A stretch of DNA of 64,000 bases, from positions 3,807,591-3,871,590 of the forward strand of contig NZ_DS022276.1 of the NCBI RefSeq assembly GCF_000153725.1, in the 5' to 3' direction. The position numbers and the translations under genes were made by a program. Position 1 is the stretch's first letter. Each line of letters starts with the position of its first letter. This stretch comes from Salipiger bermudensis HTCC2601. GTDB taxonomy: Bacteria; Pseudomonadota; Alphaproteobacteria; Rhodobacterales; Rhodobacteraceae. Under the pieces are notes generated by a model that was given only the letters and a program-made list of their open reading frames with translations, made no database searches and had not been told where the DNA came from. This document shows positions 23,763 to 33,731 of the stretch, piece by piece.

Positions 23763-26231
23763 ATGGCGACACTCTTTCGATGGCTCCTGAGATTTGCCTC
23801 GATGGCGATCATGCTGTCGGTGATCGTGGTGCTGCTTGTCTACTACCTCGCCTCGCGCTCGCTGCCCGAATACGACAAGGACCTTGCCGTCGCGGGCGCG
23901 GCTGCCGAGATCGAGATCGTGCGCGACAACGCGGCGGTGCCGCATATCTTCGCCCGGAGCGACCGGGATGCCTATTTCGGCCTCGGCTATGCCCATGCGC
24001 AGGACCGCATCTGGCAGATGGTGCTGATGCGGCGCACCGCACAGGGGCGTCTGTCGGAGGTGTTCGGACGGCGCACGCTCGACACCGACATCCTGATGCG
24101 CCGGCTCGATCTCTACACCGCCGCAACGCGTTCGGTGGACGCACAGGACGCGACCACCACGCAGGCGCTGCGCGCCTATGCCGCCGGGGTCAACGCCCGC
24201 ATCGCCGAGATCAACGACCAGAGCCTCGGGCGTGGCGCGCCGGAGTTCTTCCTGTTCAACGCCCCGGTTGCGCCGTGGCAGCCGGCGGATTCGCTCGCGA
24301 TCGTCAAGCTGATGGCGCTGCAGCTCTCGGGCCAGTTCCGCGACGAGATCCTGCGCGCCCGCACCTCGCTGCTGCTGCCCGACCCGAACCGGCTGGCCGA
24401 CATCCTGCCCGACATGCCCGGAGACGGCACCGCCGCCCTGCCCGACTACGCCGGCCTGTTCCCGAACCGGGACATGCCGCGCTTTGCCGCCTCGAGCGAA
24501 GGCCCGCGCGACCCGCTCTCGCCGGTGCCCGAGCGTGGGCTGGCGGGCGCATCGAACGCCTTCGCCGCCGCGCCGGACCGCTCGGCCGGTGGCGGCACGC
24601 TGCTGGCCAATGATCCGCATCTCGGCCTCACCGCGCCCTCGACCTGGTATCTGGCGCGGCTGCAGCTCTCCTCGGGCGGCGTCATCGGCGGCACCATCCC
24701 GGGCGTGCCCGCGGTGATGCTCGGGCGCTCGCAGGATCTCGCCTGGGGGCTGACCTCATCCTATCTCGACGACCAGGACCTGCATATCGAGGAGCTGAAC
24801 CCGGAGAATTCCGAGCAATACCGCACGCCTGAGGGCTGGGCGCGGTTCCGCACCCGGCGCTCGATCATCGAGATCAAGGACGACACGCCGGTCACCGTCA
24901 CCCTGCGCTGGACCGAGAACGGCCCGGTGCTGCCGCGCACCCGCTTCGATCTCGAGACCATCACGCCCCCGGGCCACGTGGTGAGCCTCAACTGGACGGC
25001 GCTTGCCGAAGACGACAGCTCGATGAGCGCCGCCATCGGGCTGATGCGCGCCGGCAGCGTCGAGGAGGCGCTGGAGAGCAGCGGACGGTTCGTGGCGCCG
25101 TCGCAGATGCTGACGCTGATCGACCGCGACAGCATCGCGATGAAGCTCATTGGCGCGATGCCGGCCCGCGATCCGGCGCATCAGAGCCAGGGCCGCCTGC
25201 CCTCGCCCGGCTGGATCGAGGCCAACCGCTGGCAGGGCATGCTGCCCGACAGCGCCAACCCGGTCTGGACCGATCCCGACGGCGGCATCGTCGGCAACAC
25301 CAACAACAAGATCATCGACCGCCCCTTCCCGATGCATGTGAGCTTCGACTGGGGCGACAGCCAGCGCGTGATGCGCTGGACCCAGTTGATGCAGGGTCGT
25401 CAGGTGCACACCCGCGACAGCTTTATCGAGGCGCAGCTCGACACCGTCTCGCCGACGGCGCGCACGCTGCTGCCGCTGATCGGGCGCGACCTGTGGTACA
25501 CCGGCGAAGCGGCGCCTGACGGCACGCCCGAGCGCCGCCGCCAGCAAGCGCTCGACCTGCTTGCCAACTGGAACGGCGAGATGAATGAGCACCTGCCGGA
25601 GCCGCTGATCTATGCCGCCTGGGTGCGGGCACTGCAGGAACGGCTGATCCGCGACGAGCTCGGGCCGCTGGCCGAGCGCTTCAACCACGTGGAGCCGTTG
25701 TTTATCGAGCGGGTGTTCCGCAATGTCGATGGCGCGGCGGTCTGGTGCGACGTGATCCGCTCGGTGATGGTCGAGACCTGCAGCGACATCGCGCGGCAAT
25801 CGCTCGACGATGCGCTGGTGTGGATCGCCGAGACCTACGGCGGCTCGCTCGAGAGCCTGCGCTGGGGCGACGCGCACCAGGCGCTGCACGCACATGCGGT
25901 GTTGGGCGAGATCCCGGTGCTGCGCCACTTCGTGAACATCCGCCAGAACACCAGCGGCGGCGATTTCACGCTGGAGCGCGGCCGCACCTCCGGGCGCGAC
26001 CCGGAGCCGTTCCTCAACATCCACGCAGCGACCTATCGCGGGGTCTATGATTTCGCCGACCCGGACTCGTCGGTCTTCATCTCGTCGACCGGCCAGTCGG
26101 GGCACTTCCTGTCGCGCCATTACGACGATCTCGGCACGCTGTGGCGCCGCGGGGAGTACATTCCGATGTCGCTGGATGCGGAACTCGCACGCGCCGCCTC
26201 GATCGGGGTCACGCGGCTGATCCCGGAATGA
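23763..26231 (+). CDS. Penicillin acylase-family N-terminal nucleophile hydrolase
   Basis: An 822-residue precursor of penicillin G acylase type. An N-terminal hydrophobic segment (about 12-28) exports or anchors the protein. The alpha part shows IVRDNAAVPHIFA and AYFGLGYAHAQDRIWQM. The autocatalytic cleavage site precedes S264 in GLAGASNAF, the future N-terminal nucleophile of the beta chain. NDPHLGLTAPSTWY follows, as expected for the family. It acts in the periplasm and hydrolyses amide bonds in N-acyl compounds. Relatives cleave penicillins, cephalosporin side chains or N-acyl-homoserine lactones. The downstream kinase-like gene overlaps its stop (ATGA), suggesting a joint function. Confidence 0.9.
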   Translation: MATLFRWLLRFASMAIMLSVIVVLLVYYLASRSLPEYDKDLAVAGAAAEIEIVRDNAAVPHIFARSDRDAYFGLGYAHAQDRIWQMVLMRRTAQGRLSEVFGRRTLDTDILMRRLDLYTAATRSVDAQDATTTQALRAYAAGVNARIAEINDQSLGRGAPEFFLFNAPVAPWQPADSLAIVKLMALQLSGQFRDEILRARTSLLLPDPNRLADILPDMPGDGTAALPDYAGLFPNRDMPRFAASSEGPRDPLSPVPERGLAGASNAFAAAPDRSAGGGTLLANDPHLGLTAPSTWYLARLQLSSGGVIGGTIPGVPAVMLGRSQDLAWGLTSSYLDDQDLHIEELNPENSEQYRTPEGWARFRTRRSIIEIKDDTPVTVTLRWTENGPVLPRTRFDLETITPPGHVVSLNWTALAEDDSSMSAAIGLMRAGSVEEALESSGRFVAPSQMLTLIDRDSIAMKLIGAMPARDPAHQSQGRLPSPGWIEANRWQGMLPDSANPVWTDPDGGIVGNTNNKIIDRPFPMHVSFDWGDSQRVMRWTQLMQGRQVHTRDSFIEAQLDTVSPTARTLLPLIGRDLWYTGEAAPDGTPERRRQQALDLLANWNGEMNEHLPEPLIYAAWVRALQERLIRDELGPLAERFNHVEPLFIERVFRNVDGAAVWCDVIRSVMVETCSDIARQSLDDALVWIAETYGGSLESLRWGDAHQALHAHAVLGEIPVLRHFVNIRQNTSGGDFTLERGRTSGRDPEPFLNIHAATYRGVYDFADPDSSVFISSTGQSGHFLSRHYDDLGTLWRRGEYIPMSLDAELARAASIGVTRLIPE

Positions 26232-27178
26232 GCGGAAAGCGGCCGGGCGAGACGCATCTTGCTCCTGCGGAGGCGCGCGCGATTGCCCGTGCGGCACTGG
26301 CAGAGCAGCGGCCCGGCACGGCGTTCGGGCTTGGCTGCCTGAAGAACACCGACAAGGCGCAGCGCGCGCAGGTGTTCTGCGCTGCCTCCCCCGATGAGCG
26401 GCTTGTGGTGAAGGTCTACGCGCCCGCGTCCGCCGAGAAGGCCCGCGCGCAGGCGGCGCGTCAGCGCGCCCTTGCCGAGGCGTGGCCAGACGGCGCCCCC
26501 GCGGTGCTGTTCTTCGACGCCGCGCGGCTGGTGCTGGGCATGACGTATGCGGACGGGCCGAGCCTTGCGGCGGTGGTGCCGAAGCTCGCCCAGGAGAACG
26601 CCGCACGGCAGCTCGAGGCCGCGGGGCAGTGGCTCGGGCGGTTTCACGGGCTGACCCGCGAGGCGCACCCGTTCCGCCCCAAGGGGCAGATCGCCTGGCT
26701 GCACCGGCTGCTGGAGCAACATGACAGCGGCGAACGCACGATCCCCGAAATCGACGCGTTCCGCGCCGAGGTGGCGCGGCTCGAGGCGATGTTCCGCGCC
26801 GTGCGCGGCACGCCCTCGCAGCGCGCGGTCACCCATCGCGACCTGCATCTCGCCAATCTCATTGCGACGCGCGGGGGGCTGGTGGGGCTCGATTTCGAAA
26901 ACGCCAAACCCGACGAGCCGCTGCGGGATCTGGTCTCGCTGCTGATCGACGCGGTGGCGCTCTCGGATGATGCCGAAGCGCTTGATCGGCACGCCGCGGC
27001 GCTCTCCAAGGGCTACGGCCCGGTCGGAAGCACGCCCGAAGCGGCGGTCTTCCTGCAGCGGATGTTCGCGCTCGGGGTCTGGGCCAACACCCCGCCCGAG
27101 CCGTCGCGGCGGCAGGGAGCGCGCTATCTTGCGGCGCGGCAGATCATCGCGACCGATCGCGCGCTCTTCGCCAGCTGA
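26228..27178 (+). CDS. Aminoglycoside phosphotransferase-family (APH) kinase
   Basis: A 316-residue protein of the APH/choline-kinase fold. Visible features are a possible ATP lysine K62 in LVVKVYA, the Brenner catalytic loop H203-RD-LHLAN (D205, N210) and the metal-binding D222 in GLDFEN. The ATG at 26228 overlaps the acylase stop codon, so it is translationally coupled to it. Such kinases phosphorylate small molecules (aminoglycosides, choline, homoserine, sugars) or occasionally lipids. The coupling to an amidohydrolase suggests handling of the amine or sugar part released by the acylase; this is inference. Confidence 0.82.
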   Translation: MSGKRPGETHLAPAEARAIARAALAEQRPGTAFGLGCLKNTDKAQRAQVFCAASPDERLVVKVYAPASAEKARAQAARQRALAEAWPDGAPAVLFFDAARLVLGMTYADGPSLAAVVPKLAQENAARQLEAAGQWLGRFHGLTREAHPFRPKGQIAWLHRLLEQHDSGERTIPEIDAFRAEVARLEAMFRAVRGTPSQRAVTHRDLHLANLIATRGGLVGLDFENAKPDEPLRDLVSLLIDAVALSDDAEALDRHAAALSKGYGPVGSTPEAAVFLQRMFALGVWANTPPEPSRRQGARYLAARQIIATDRALFAS

Positions 27179-27187
27179 GCGCCCCGC

Positions 27188-28180
27188 TCAGCCCTGATCG
27201 CGGCCGACGATCTCGTGCAGGGCGTCGCGCTTCAGGACCCAGAGCGCACCCGCCGCCACCAGCCCGAGCCCCAGCGTCATCAGGCTGGCGAGGATCACCG
27301 TCTCGACCCGCTCCACCGCGAGCACGTCGATATCCGAGATCAGCGACAGCATCTCGAGGATGGTGAACGTCAGCAGCGCGGTGCCGACGAAAGAGCTGCG
27401 TGGGATGAAGCGGAACGCGACGGGGAAGCAGAGCAGCGCCAGCGCGATGGTCAGCCATTGCGGGGGCGCGAGAAGCGTCAGCGCCACCGAGGCAGCCGCG
27501 CCGAGCAGCGTCGCCAGCGTGCGGATCAGGCTGCGCGAGAACAGCGTGCCATAGGGCGGCATCGACAGGATCACGAAGGTCAGCGGCAGCCAGAAGCCAT
27601 GCGTACCGAAGGCGCGCTGGCCGAGCCAGACCGCGCTCACCAGCCCGACACCGAAGATCACCCCGAAGGTGAAGCTGTAGACGCGGCTCACCGGCTTCGG
27701 CGGTTCGGGCACGCCGACCCTGCTGGCCAGCGAGGTGACGGAGATGCTCCACACCATGCCGGCGAGGTAGATCGCCAAGAGCTGCGGCAGGTTGTCGGAG
27801 GGGATCAGCGGCGAGGTGAACAGCGTCCACGTCAGCAATGCCCGCATCGCCGGGCGCGCCAGCCGGTGATGCGCCGCGATGGCGGTCATCGCCGCAAGGC
27901 ATCCCGCCACCATCAGCGCCATCACCGGATCGGCGATCGCCACCATGCCACCGAGCCCGGTGACCATCGTGGCCAGCAGCGCCACCGGCGCCCCGCCCTC
28001 GCGCGCGGCCAGATGCGCCGGCATCGACGCGGCGAAGGCCGCCATACCGATCGGTCCGAAGGCCAGCACCGCCACCAACGGCGGCACGCCCACCGCCAGC
28101 ATCATGATGCCGACGTCGGACCAGCCCATCTTGCGCGGCCCGTCGATGAACCACGAGGTCACTCGGCTGTGCTCGGCCAT
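27188..28180 (-). CDS. FUSC-like multi-pass membrane protein
   Basis: A 330-residue integral membrane protein with about ten hydrophobic segments in two sets. It resembles the membrane halves of aromatic-acid exporter/fusaric-acid-resistance-like (FUSC) proteins, with the segment [16 protein letters not shown] near the end. No long cytoplasmic domain is present. It converges on the kinase gene with only 9 bp between stops and no terminator. Export of small organic acids is a guess from the fold. Confidence 0.6.
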   Translation of the reverse strand: MAEHSRVTSWFIDGPRKMGWSDVGIMMLAVGVPPLVAVLAFGPIGMAAFAASMPAHLAAREGGAPVALLATMVTGLGGMVAIADPVMALMVAGCLAAMTAIAAHHRLARPAMRALLTWTLFTSPLIPSDNLPQLLAIYLAGMVWSISVTSLASRVGVPEPPKPVSRVYSFTFGVIFGVGLVSAVWLGQRAFGTHGFWLPLTFVILSMPPYGTLFSRSLIRTLATLLGAAASVALTLLAPPQWLTIALALLCFPVAFRFIPRSSFVGTALLTFTILEMLSLISDIDVLAVERVETVILASLMTLGLGLVAAGALWVLKRDALHEIVGRDQG

Positions 28181-28254
28181 GGCAGGGGTCTCTTTCTGGG
28201 ACTGTCGCGGCGCAGGCTAGCACGCCGCGACCGGCGCGCCATCCCCGCGTGAGA

Positions 28255-29529
28255 TCAGAGCGTCTCGAACTGGGCGCGGTCCTTGGCGGACCAGCGCACC
28301 TGAAGCACGAAACCGTCCTCGTCCTGCGCCTCGCCCTGCACCAGCCCCTTCTTGAACAGCCACGAGCGGCGCTTGCCGTCGTCGAAGGCAAGGCGAAGCT
28401 CTTCCTCGAGGGTCTCGCCCTGCAGCCGCTCGGTGATGGCCTCGAGCATGGTGTCGAGTCCCTCGCCGGTGAGCGCAGACACCGCGAAGATGTTCTCTTC
28501 ACGCGCCGCACGCTGCAGCACGCCCTCGTGAACATCCGGCGCAAGACGGTCGGTCTTGTTCCACAGCTCGACCAGCGGCACTTCCTCGTCGACCCCGAGA
28601 CTGTCGAGGATCGCGGCCACGTCCGCGGCCTGCTCCTCGGTGTTGGGGTGCGAGATGTCGCGCACATGCACGATGATATCCGCGGCCAGCACCTCTTCGA
28701 GCGTGGCGCGGAAGGCCGCGACCAGTTCGGTGGGAAGGTCCGAGATGAAGCCCACCGTGTCCGACAGGATCACATCGATGCCCGTGGGCAGCTTCACCGC
28801 CCGCATGGTCGGGTCGAGCGTGGCAAAGAGCATGTCCTTGGCCATCACCTCGGCCCCGGTGAGCCGGTTGAAAAGCGTCGACTTGCCGGCGTTGGTGTAG
28901 CCCACCAGCGCCACGATCGGGAACGGCACCTTGGCCCGCGCCTTGCGGTGCAGGTCGCGGGTCTTGACCACGCGCTCGAGCTGACGGCGCAGCCGCACGA
29001 GTTGCTCGTCAATCGCGCGCCGGTCGGCCTCGATCTGGGTTTCGCCGGGGCCGCCGACGAAGCCGAGCCCGCCGCGCTGCCGTTCAAGGTGGGTCCAGGC
29101 CCGCACTAGCCGGGTGCGCTGGTAGCTCAGCGCCGCCATCTCGACCTGCAGAACACCCTCGCGGGTGGCGGCGCGGTCGGAGAAGATCTCGAGAATCAGG
29201 CCGGTGCGGTCGAGCAGCTTGACCTTCCATTCCTTCTCGAGGTTGCGTTGCTGCACCGGCGACACCGGGCCATCGACGAGCACCAGCTCGACCTCGGCAT
29301 CGTGGATCTGCTCGCGCAGCTCCTCGATCTTGCCGGTGCCGAAGAGATGTCCGGGATGGGGATCGCGCAGCGGCACGACGGCGCTGCCGACGATCTCGAG
29401 GTCGGGAAGCGCCGCGGCCAGAGCCACCGCTTCCTCGAGGGCCATATCCGCGTCGCGCCGATCCCGGTCCGACCGGATGTCAGGATGCAGGACCCACGCG
29501 CGGGTCACATGCGTTGCGTGTTCTTTCAA
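28255..29529 (-). CDS. hflX: Ribosome-associated GTPase HflX
   Basis: A 424-residue GTPase. The N-terminal HflX domain contains [16 protein letters not shown] and the signature [16 protein letters not shown]. The G domain starts at [17 protein letters not shown] (P-loop, about 205-220), with [10 protein letters not shown] as G3 and NKTD as G4. HflX binds 50S subunits and splits stalled ribosomes. The start codon is TTG at 29529, overlapping the hfq TGA (TTGA). No in-frame ATG lies close enough to keep the domain intact. The hfq-hflX order is conserved widely. Confidence 0.95.
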   Translation of the reverse strand: MKEHATHVTRAWVLHPDIRSDRDRRDADMALEEAVALAAALPDLEIVGSAVVPLRDPHPGHLFGTGKIEELREQIHDAEVELVLVDGPVSPVQQRNLEKEWKVKLLDRTGLILEIFSDRAATREGVLQVEMAALSYQRTRLVRAWTHLERQRGGLGFVGGPGETQIEADRRAIDEQLVRLRRQLERVVKTRDLHRKARAKVPFPIVALVGYTNAGKSTLFNRLTGAEVMAKDMLFATLDPTMRAVKLPTGIDVILSDTVGFISDLPTELVAAFRATLEEVLAADIIVHVRDISHPNTEEQAADVAAILDSLGVDEEVPLVELWNKTDRLAPDVHEGVLQRAAREENIFAVSALTGEGLDTMLEAITERLQGETLEEELRLAFDDGKRRSWLFKKGLVQGEAQDEDGFVLQVRWSAKDRAQFETL

Positions 29530-29765
29530 TCGTTGCCGTCGCCGTCATAGAGGTTGATCGGCTGCGACGGCATGATGGTCGAGATCGCATGCTTGTAGAC
29601 AAGCTGGGACTGGCCATCACGGCGCAGCAGCACGCAGAAATTGTCAAACCAGGTGATAACCCCCTGAAGTTTGACGCCGTTGATCAGAAAAACCGTCACC
29701 GGAACCTTGGTTTTGCGGACGTGATTAAGGAATGCGTCCTGCAGGTTCTGTCTGTCCGAAGCCAT
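29526..29765 (-). CDS. hfq: RNA chaperone Hfq
   Basis: A 79-residue Sm-like protein that forms hexameric rings and pairs small RNAs with mRNAs. Sm1 is visible in [20 protein letters not shown] and [20 protein letters not shown]. Sm2 is [12 protein letters not shown]. The acidic tail is short (YDGDGND), as in alphaproteobacteria. AAAGG lies about 8 bases before the ATG. It is the first gene of an operon with hflX. The 232-bp gap up to trkH probably carries its promoter. Confidence 0.97.
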   Translation of the reverse strand: MASDRQNLQDAFLNHVRKTKVPVTVFLINGVKLQGVITWFDNFCVLLRRDGQSQLVYKHAISTIMPSQPINLYDGDGND

Positions 29766-29997
29766 TGAAATTGCCTTTATTCTTGCTCTTTGCCGCTTTG
29801 CGGCCTTCCCTCGTTTTGCCGAGTATGTATCGCGTACAGCGGAACTTCCAGTGTAAAAATAGGCCCGTAGCCCCGATCAGCGGTGCCCGCAAGCCCTCTG
29901 CCTCACACAGATGCAGGTGTGGGCCGCGGAGCCCCGCCGCCCGTGACGCCACGGAATGCGCCCACGGCACCGGCCCGATGCGGCATGGGACAGCACT

Positions 29998-31512
29998 TCA
30001 GTCGCGCCACAACCCCGGCGTGAGAAGCACGATGATCGCCAGCAGCTCGAGCCGGCCCAGCACCATCGCCGCCGCGAAGGTCAGCTTGGCGCCGCCGCTC
30101 AGTCCCGCCAGATCGACCGGCATCTCGGCCGCCGCGCGCAGCAGCGGGCCGCAATTGGTCAGCCCCGCGATGGTGACCGTCATGGCGTTCTCGAAATCCA
30201 GCCCGAACAGGCTGAAGACCAGAGAGAACGCGGCGATCGACATCGCGAACATCATGAAGAACACCCAGGCGATGAACGCGCCCTGCCGCCGCATCCGCCG
30301 CGCCATGACGCCGGAATGGCCGACCGAATGCGGATGCACCAGCCGCTCAAGCTCGCGTTTGCCGGCGAGGAAGAGCGCGTAGATGCGCAGCAGCTTCACG
30401 CCGCCCGCGGTGGTGGCGACGCCGCCGCCAATGATCGCCAGCCCCATCAGCATCAGCCCCGGGGTCTCGAGCCCGGACCAGCTGCGCGCCTCGGCCCAGT
30501 CGGCGCTCACGAACCCGGTGGTCGACAGGAAGGACAGCGCGGTGAAGATGCCGCCCCACAGCGCCCGCAGCCCCTGCAGGAGGTTCTGCTCTTCGCCGAC
30601 GTCGAAGGCGGCGATCCAGTGACGCAGGAACAGCAGCGCCGGCACCACGATGACGAGCGCCAGGCCCATGCGGAACTCGGGATCCTCGCGCAGGCCGGGC
30701 CGGTACGAGGCGCCGGTGTCGCCCGAGAAGGTCAGCCGCGACAGCGCGAAGAACAGGAAGCAGAACACGATCATCTCGCCCGCGATGCCCGAAGGCGCCC
30801 TGAGCGGTGCCGAAAGCGGCGAGATGCCGGAGGTTGCCATCGTCGACATGGCGTGGCTGACCGCCAGCAACGGCGGGTCGCCCGCGATCATCAGCATGAT
30901 CCACAGCGCCAGCGTCAGCCCGCAATAGATCGGCACCAGCATGCGCGCAGTGACCGACAGCCGCTCGGCCGGGTCCGACAGGTCGCGCAAGGTGGCCCCG
31001 GCATCGACGCTCTGGCCCGGCTCGCCACGGGCGGTGATCTCGAAACCGCCAAGCGTCAGCGGTGCGAGGATCGCCGCCGCCGCCACCCACATCAGCAGAC
31101 CGCCGAGCCAGCCGACCTGGGCGCGCCAGAGATGCTCGGCCGAGGACAGGCGCGGCGCGTCGAACAGGGTCGCACCGGTGGTGGTGAAGCTCGAGACCAT
31201 CTCGAAGAAGGCGTTGAGGAAACTGGTCGTGCGCACCGCCTCGTGGAATGGCACCGCCATCACCGCCGGCAGCACGATGAACGCGGTCATCAGCGCCAGC
31301 AGCTGGCGCGAGGCGTTCCGGTTGTGCCGCCGTGTGGCCTGGGCGATGGCGATCAGCACGGTGAGCACCAGCCCCACGATGGCGGCGTAGAAGAAGCTGC
31401 GCGCGTCGTGATACTCGCCCTCGGAGAGCGACACCGCCGCCGGCAGGATCATCGAGGCGCAGACGATCCCGGTCAGCAGGAGCAGCAGCGGCGTTCGGGA
31501 CAGCGCGCGCAT
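29998..31512 (-). CDS. trkH: Trk/Ktr potassium uptake protein, membrane subunit
   Basis: A 504-residue integral membrane protein of the TrkH/KtrB superfamily. Hydrophobic segments run through the whole chain. Pore-loop segments such as FEMVSSFTTTGATLFDAP and later TGFVSADWAEARSW and TNCGPLLRA are recognisable as selectivity-filter regions. It conducts K+ across the inner membrane, gated by the TrkA protein encoded four bases upstream in the same operon. Confidence 0.93.
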   Translation of the reverse strand: MRALSRTPLLLLLTGIVCASMILPAAVSLSEGEYHDARSFFYAAIVGLVLTVLIAIAQATRRHNRNASRQLLALMTAFIVLPAVMAVPFHEAVRTTSFLNAFFEMVSSFTTTGATLFDAPRLSSAEHLWRAQVGWLGGLLMWVAAAAILAPLTLGGFEITARGEPGQSVDAGATLRDLSDPAERLSVTARMLVPIYCGLTLALWIMLMIAGDPPLLAVSHAMSTMATSGISPLSAPLRAPSGIAGEMIVFCFLFFALSRLTFSGDTGASYRPGLREDPEFRMGLALVIVVPALLFLRHWIAAFDVGEEQNLLQGLRALWGGIFTALSFLSTTGFVSADWAEARSWSGLETPGLMLMGLAIIGGGVATTAGGVKLLRIYALFLAGKRELERLVHPHSVGHSGVMARRMRRQGAFIAWVFFMMFAMSIAAFSLVFSLFGLDFENAMTVTIAGLTNCGPLLRAAAEMPVDLAGLSGGAKLTFAAAMVLGRLELLAIIVLLTPGLWRD

Positions 31513-31516
31513 CGGC

Positions 31517-32893
31517 CTAGAAGAAATCGATCGAGACCTGGAGCAGCCGCTCGACCTGCGCCACGTCCTTGGCCAGCGCGAAGATCACCACGCGGTCGCC
31601 ATCCTCGATGCGCAGGTCGCCGGTGATCTTGACCACCTTGTCTCCCTTGCGCACCGCGCCCACCAGCACGCCCTCGGGAAAGTCGATCTCGCGGATCATC
31701 TTGCCCGCCAGCGACGAGGTCGAGAGCACCTCGGCCTCGATCACCTCGGCCTCGGCATCGCCGATCGAGTAGACCGAACGCACCCGCCCGTGGCGGATGT
31801 GGCGCAGGATCGAGCTCACCGTGGTGGCGCGGGGGTTGATATAGGCGTCGACGCCCAGCGGCTCCATCAGCGGCACCATGGTGGGGTCGTTGACCAGCGC
31901 AATGGCCATCGGGCAGCCCGCCGCCTTGGCGCGCACCGCCGCCAGCATGTTGGTCTTGTCGTCGTCGGTGACGCAGAGCACCGCGTCGGCTCGGTCGATG
32001 CCGGCCTCGGCCAGCAGCGCCGCGTCGAGCCCGTCGCCATGCAGCACGATGGTCCGCTCGAGCGCATCGGCCGCGCGCTCGGCCCGCCTGCGGTCGCGCT
32101 CGATCACCTTGGCGCGGATGCGCTCGGTGCGTTTCTCGAGCGCGCTGGCCACGGCAAGGCCCACGTTGCCGCCGCCGATCACCACCACCCGCTCCTGCTT
32201 GCGCAGCGACTTTCCGAAGATCTCGAGGGTGCGGCGGATATCCTCGTGATGCACCACCACGTAGCAGGAATCGCCTGCGAAAAGCTGGTCGCCCGGCTCG
32301 GGCGCGAAAAGCGTGCCCTCGCGGCGCACGCCCACCACCACCGCACGCAGGGTCGAGAACAGGTCGGAGAGCTGGCGCAGCGGCGTGTTCACGATCGGGC
32401 AGTCATCGTCGATGGTCAGACCCAGCAGCTGGGCATCGCCCTGCAGGAAGCGCTCGGTGTCGAAGGCCGCCGGCGCCGAGAGGCGCTGCTGCGCCGCCTC
32501 GGCGACCTCGCGCTCGGGGCTGATTACCACGTCGATCGGCATGTGATCGCGACGGTAGAGATCGGAATAGATCGCCGTGAGATAGGATTGCGAGCGCAGC
32601 CGCGCCACCTTGCGCGGGATCGCGAAGACCGAGTGGGCCACCTGGCAGGTGACCATGTTGACCTCGTCGGAATGGGTGGCGGCGATGATCATGTCGGCAT
32701 CGCGCGCACCGGCCTTTTCGAGCACGTCCGGGTAGGAGGCGAAGCCCGCGATACCCTGCACGTCGAGCGTATCGGTGGCACGGCGGACGAGATCGGGGTT
32801 GCTGTCGACGACGGTGACGTCGTTGCGCTCGCCCGAGAGGTGCCGGGCGATCTGCCATCCGACCTGCCCCGCCCCGCAAATGATGACCTTCAT
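31517..32893 (-). CDS. trkA: Trk system potassium uptake regulatory subunit
   Basis: A 458-residue peripheral protein with two tandem RCK units. The first Rossmann domain starts MKVIICGAGQVGWQIARHL and the second VVVIGGGNVGLAVASAL at about residue 230. Each is followed by a TrkA-C domain. It binds NAD(H)/ATP and gates TrkH. The gene precedes trkH by 4 bp, and the two lie downstream of the ntr genes, an order seen in many alphaproteobacteria. Confidence 0.95.
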   Translation of the reverse strand: MKVIICGAGQVGWQIARHLSGERNDVTVVDSNPDLVRRATDTLDVQGIAGFASYPDVLEKAGARDADMIIAATHSDEVNMVTCQVAHSVFAIPRKVARLRSQSYLTAIYSDLYRRDHMPIDVVISPEREVAEAAQQRLSAPAAFDTERFLQGDAQLLGLTIDDDCPIVNTPLRQLSDLFSTLRAVVVGVRREGTLFAPEPGDQLFAGDSCYVVVHHEDIRRTLEIFGKSLRKQERVVVIGGGNVGLAVASALEKRTERIRAKVIERDRRRAERAADALERTIVLHGDGLDAALLAEAGIDRADAVLCVTDDDKTNMLAAVRAKAAGCPMAIALVNDPTMVPLMEPLGVDAYINPRATTVSSILRHIRHGRVRSVYSIGDAEAEVIEAEVLSTSSLAGKMIREIDFPEGVLVGAVRKGDKVVKITGDLRIEDGDRVVIFALAKDVAQVERLLQVSIDFF

Positions 32894-33061
32894 CCGTTCC
32901 TCGTGGTTGGCCCAAGACGTCTCGTTGGCATGACACGGGCGCGCCAGAGCGTCAACGGGCGGTTGCCCTCAGGGCCCGCCGGACGCGCGGGACTGCGGCC
33001 TTTGAAGGCGGTCCGAGCGCGCTTGGGCCGATGCCTCGCGGCGTGGCACGTGGTGGGCCGA

Positions 33062-33112
33062 TGAGGGGCGCTGCCCCTCAAACTCCCCGGGATATTTCGA
33101 GCCAGAAGAAGA
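33062..33112. repeat. Intergenic hairpin element, copy C (short form)
   Basis: TGAGGGGC-GCT-GCCCCTCA palindrome, then CCCCGGGATATTTCGAGCCAGAAGAAG. It lacks the middle hairpin and the second arm of the long inverted repeat, so it is a half-copy. It directly abuts the 3' end of the lipoprotein gene. Confidence 0.65.
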
Positions 33113-33122
33113 CCTGCCGGCG

Positions 33123-33731
33123 TCAGGTCCCGGCCTTGGTGCGGGCTTTCCACGCGGCGTGCCACGCGCGCACGGCGGCGCGGGACTCCCAGTGGTAGTC
33201 GGGATCTTCGGTGACGCGGCCGACCCAGAGACGGCCCTGCCCCGTGCGCCAGGGATCGAGCACCAGCCCGCTTTCCATCGGCGCGCCGCTGGCGGTGACG
33301 ATCACCGTGGCATGCTCGAGCTTGAGGTTGCGGGCATTTGCGATGGCCCTGTGCAACTCGAGGGTGCGGAACCGTTCGCCGGCCAGCGCGATCTCGAGCG
33401 CGTCGGCGAAATCCTGGCACACGCCCTTGTCGCGCAGCCCGTTGACGACCTTGAAATTGTGCACCAGCGGCGGGTCGGTCACCTGCCAGTCGCGGGCGCG
33501 CGCGAGCGGCACCTCGACCGCGATGCGGGCGGCGCGGGCCGCCTCGGCGGGATCGACCGAAGGGCCGAGCGCCAGCAGCGCCCGGGTGACCTCGGCGATC
33601 CGTGCCTCGCGGGCCTCGGTGGCGGCGGCGGGCGGCGCGGTTACGCTGCCTTTTGTCGACACCGTTGCGCCGCAGCCTGCGAGCAACAGCGCCAGCGCGA
33701 GCAGCGCCGCGTCAGCCTGCCTGCTGGACAT
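33123..33731 (-). CDS. Transglutaminase-like lipoprotein
   Basis: A 202-residue probable lipoprotein. The lipobox LLLAGC puts the lipid anchor at C20. The mature domain shows C105 in DKGVCQDFADALEI, H140 in LKLEHATVIVT and D159 in LVLDPWR. Order and local motifs fit the Cys-His-Asp triad of transglutaminase-like or bacterial cysteine-peptidase domains. Active or inactive status is unknown. The ATG at 33731 lies inside the end of ntrX (20-bp overlap); an upstream ATG 15 bases earlier gives only a longer charged head. No known role; position between ntrX and trkA suggests an envelope task expressed with the Ntr/Trk operon. Confidence 0.65.
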   Translation of the reverse strand: MSSRQADAALLALALLLAGCGATVSTKGSVTAPPAAATEAREARIAEVTRALLALGPSVDPAEAARAARIAVEVPLARARDWQVTDPPLVHNFKVVNGLRDKGVCQDFADALEIALAGERFRTLELHRAIANARNLKLEHATVIVTASGAPMESGLVLDPWRTGQGRLWVGRVTEDPDYHWESRAAVRAWHAAWKARTKAGT

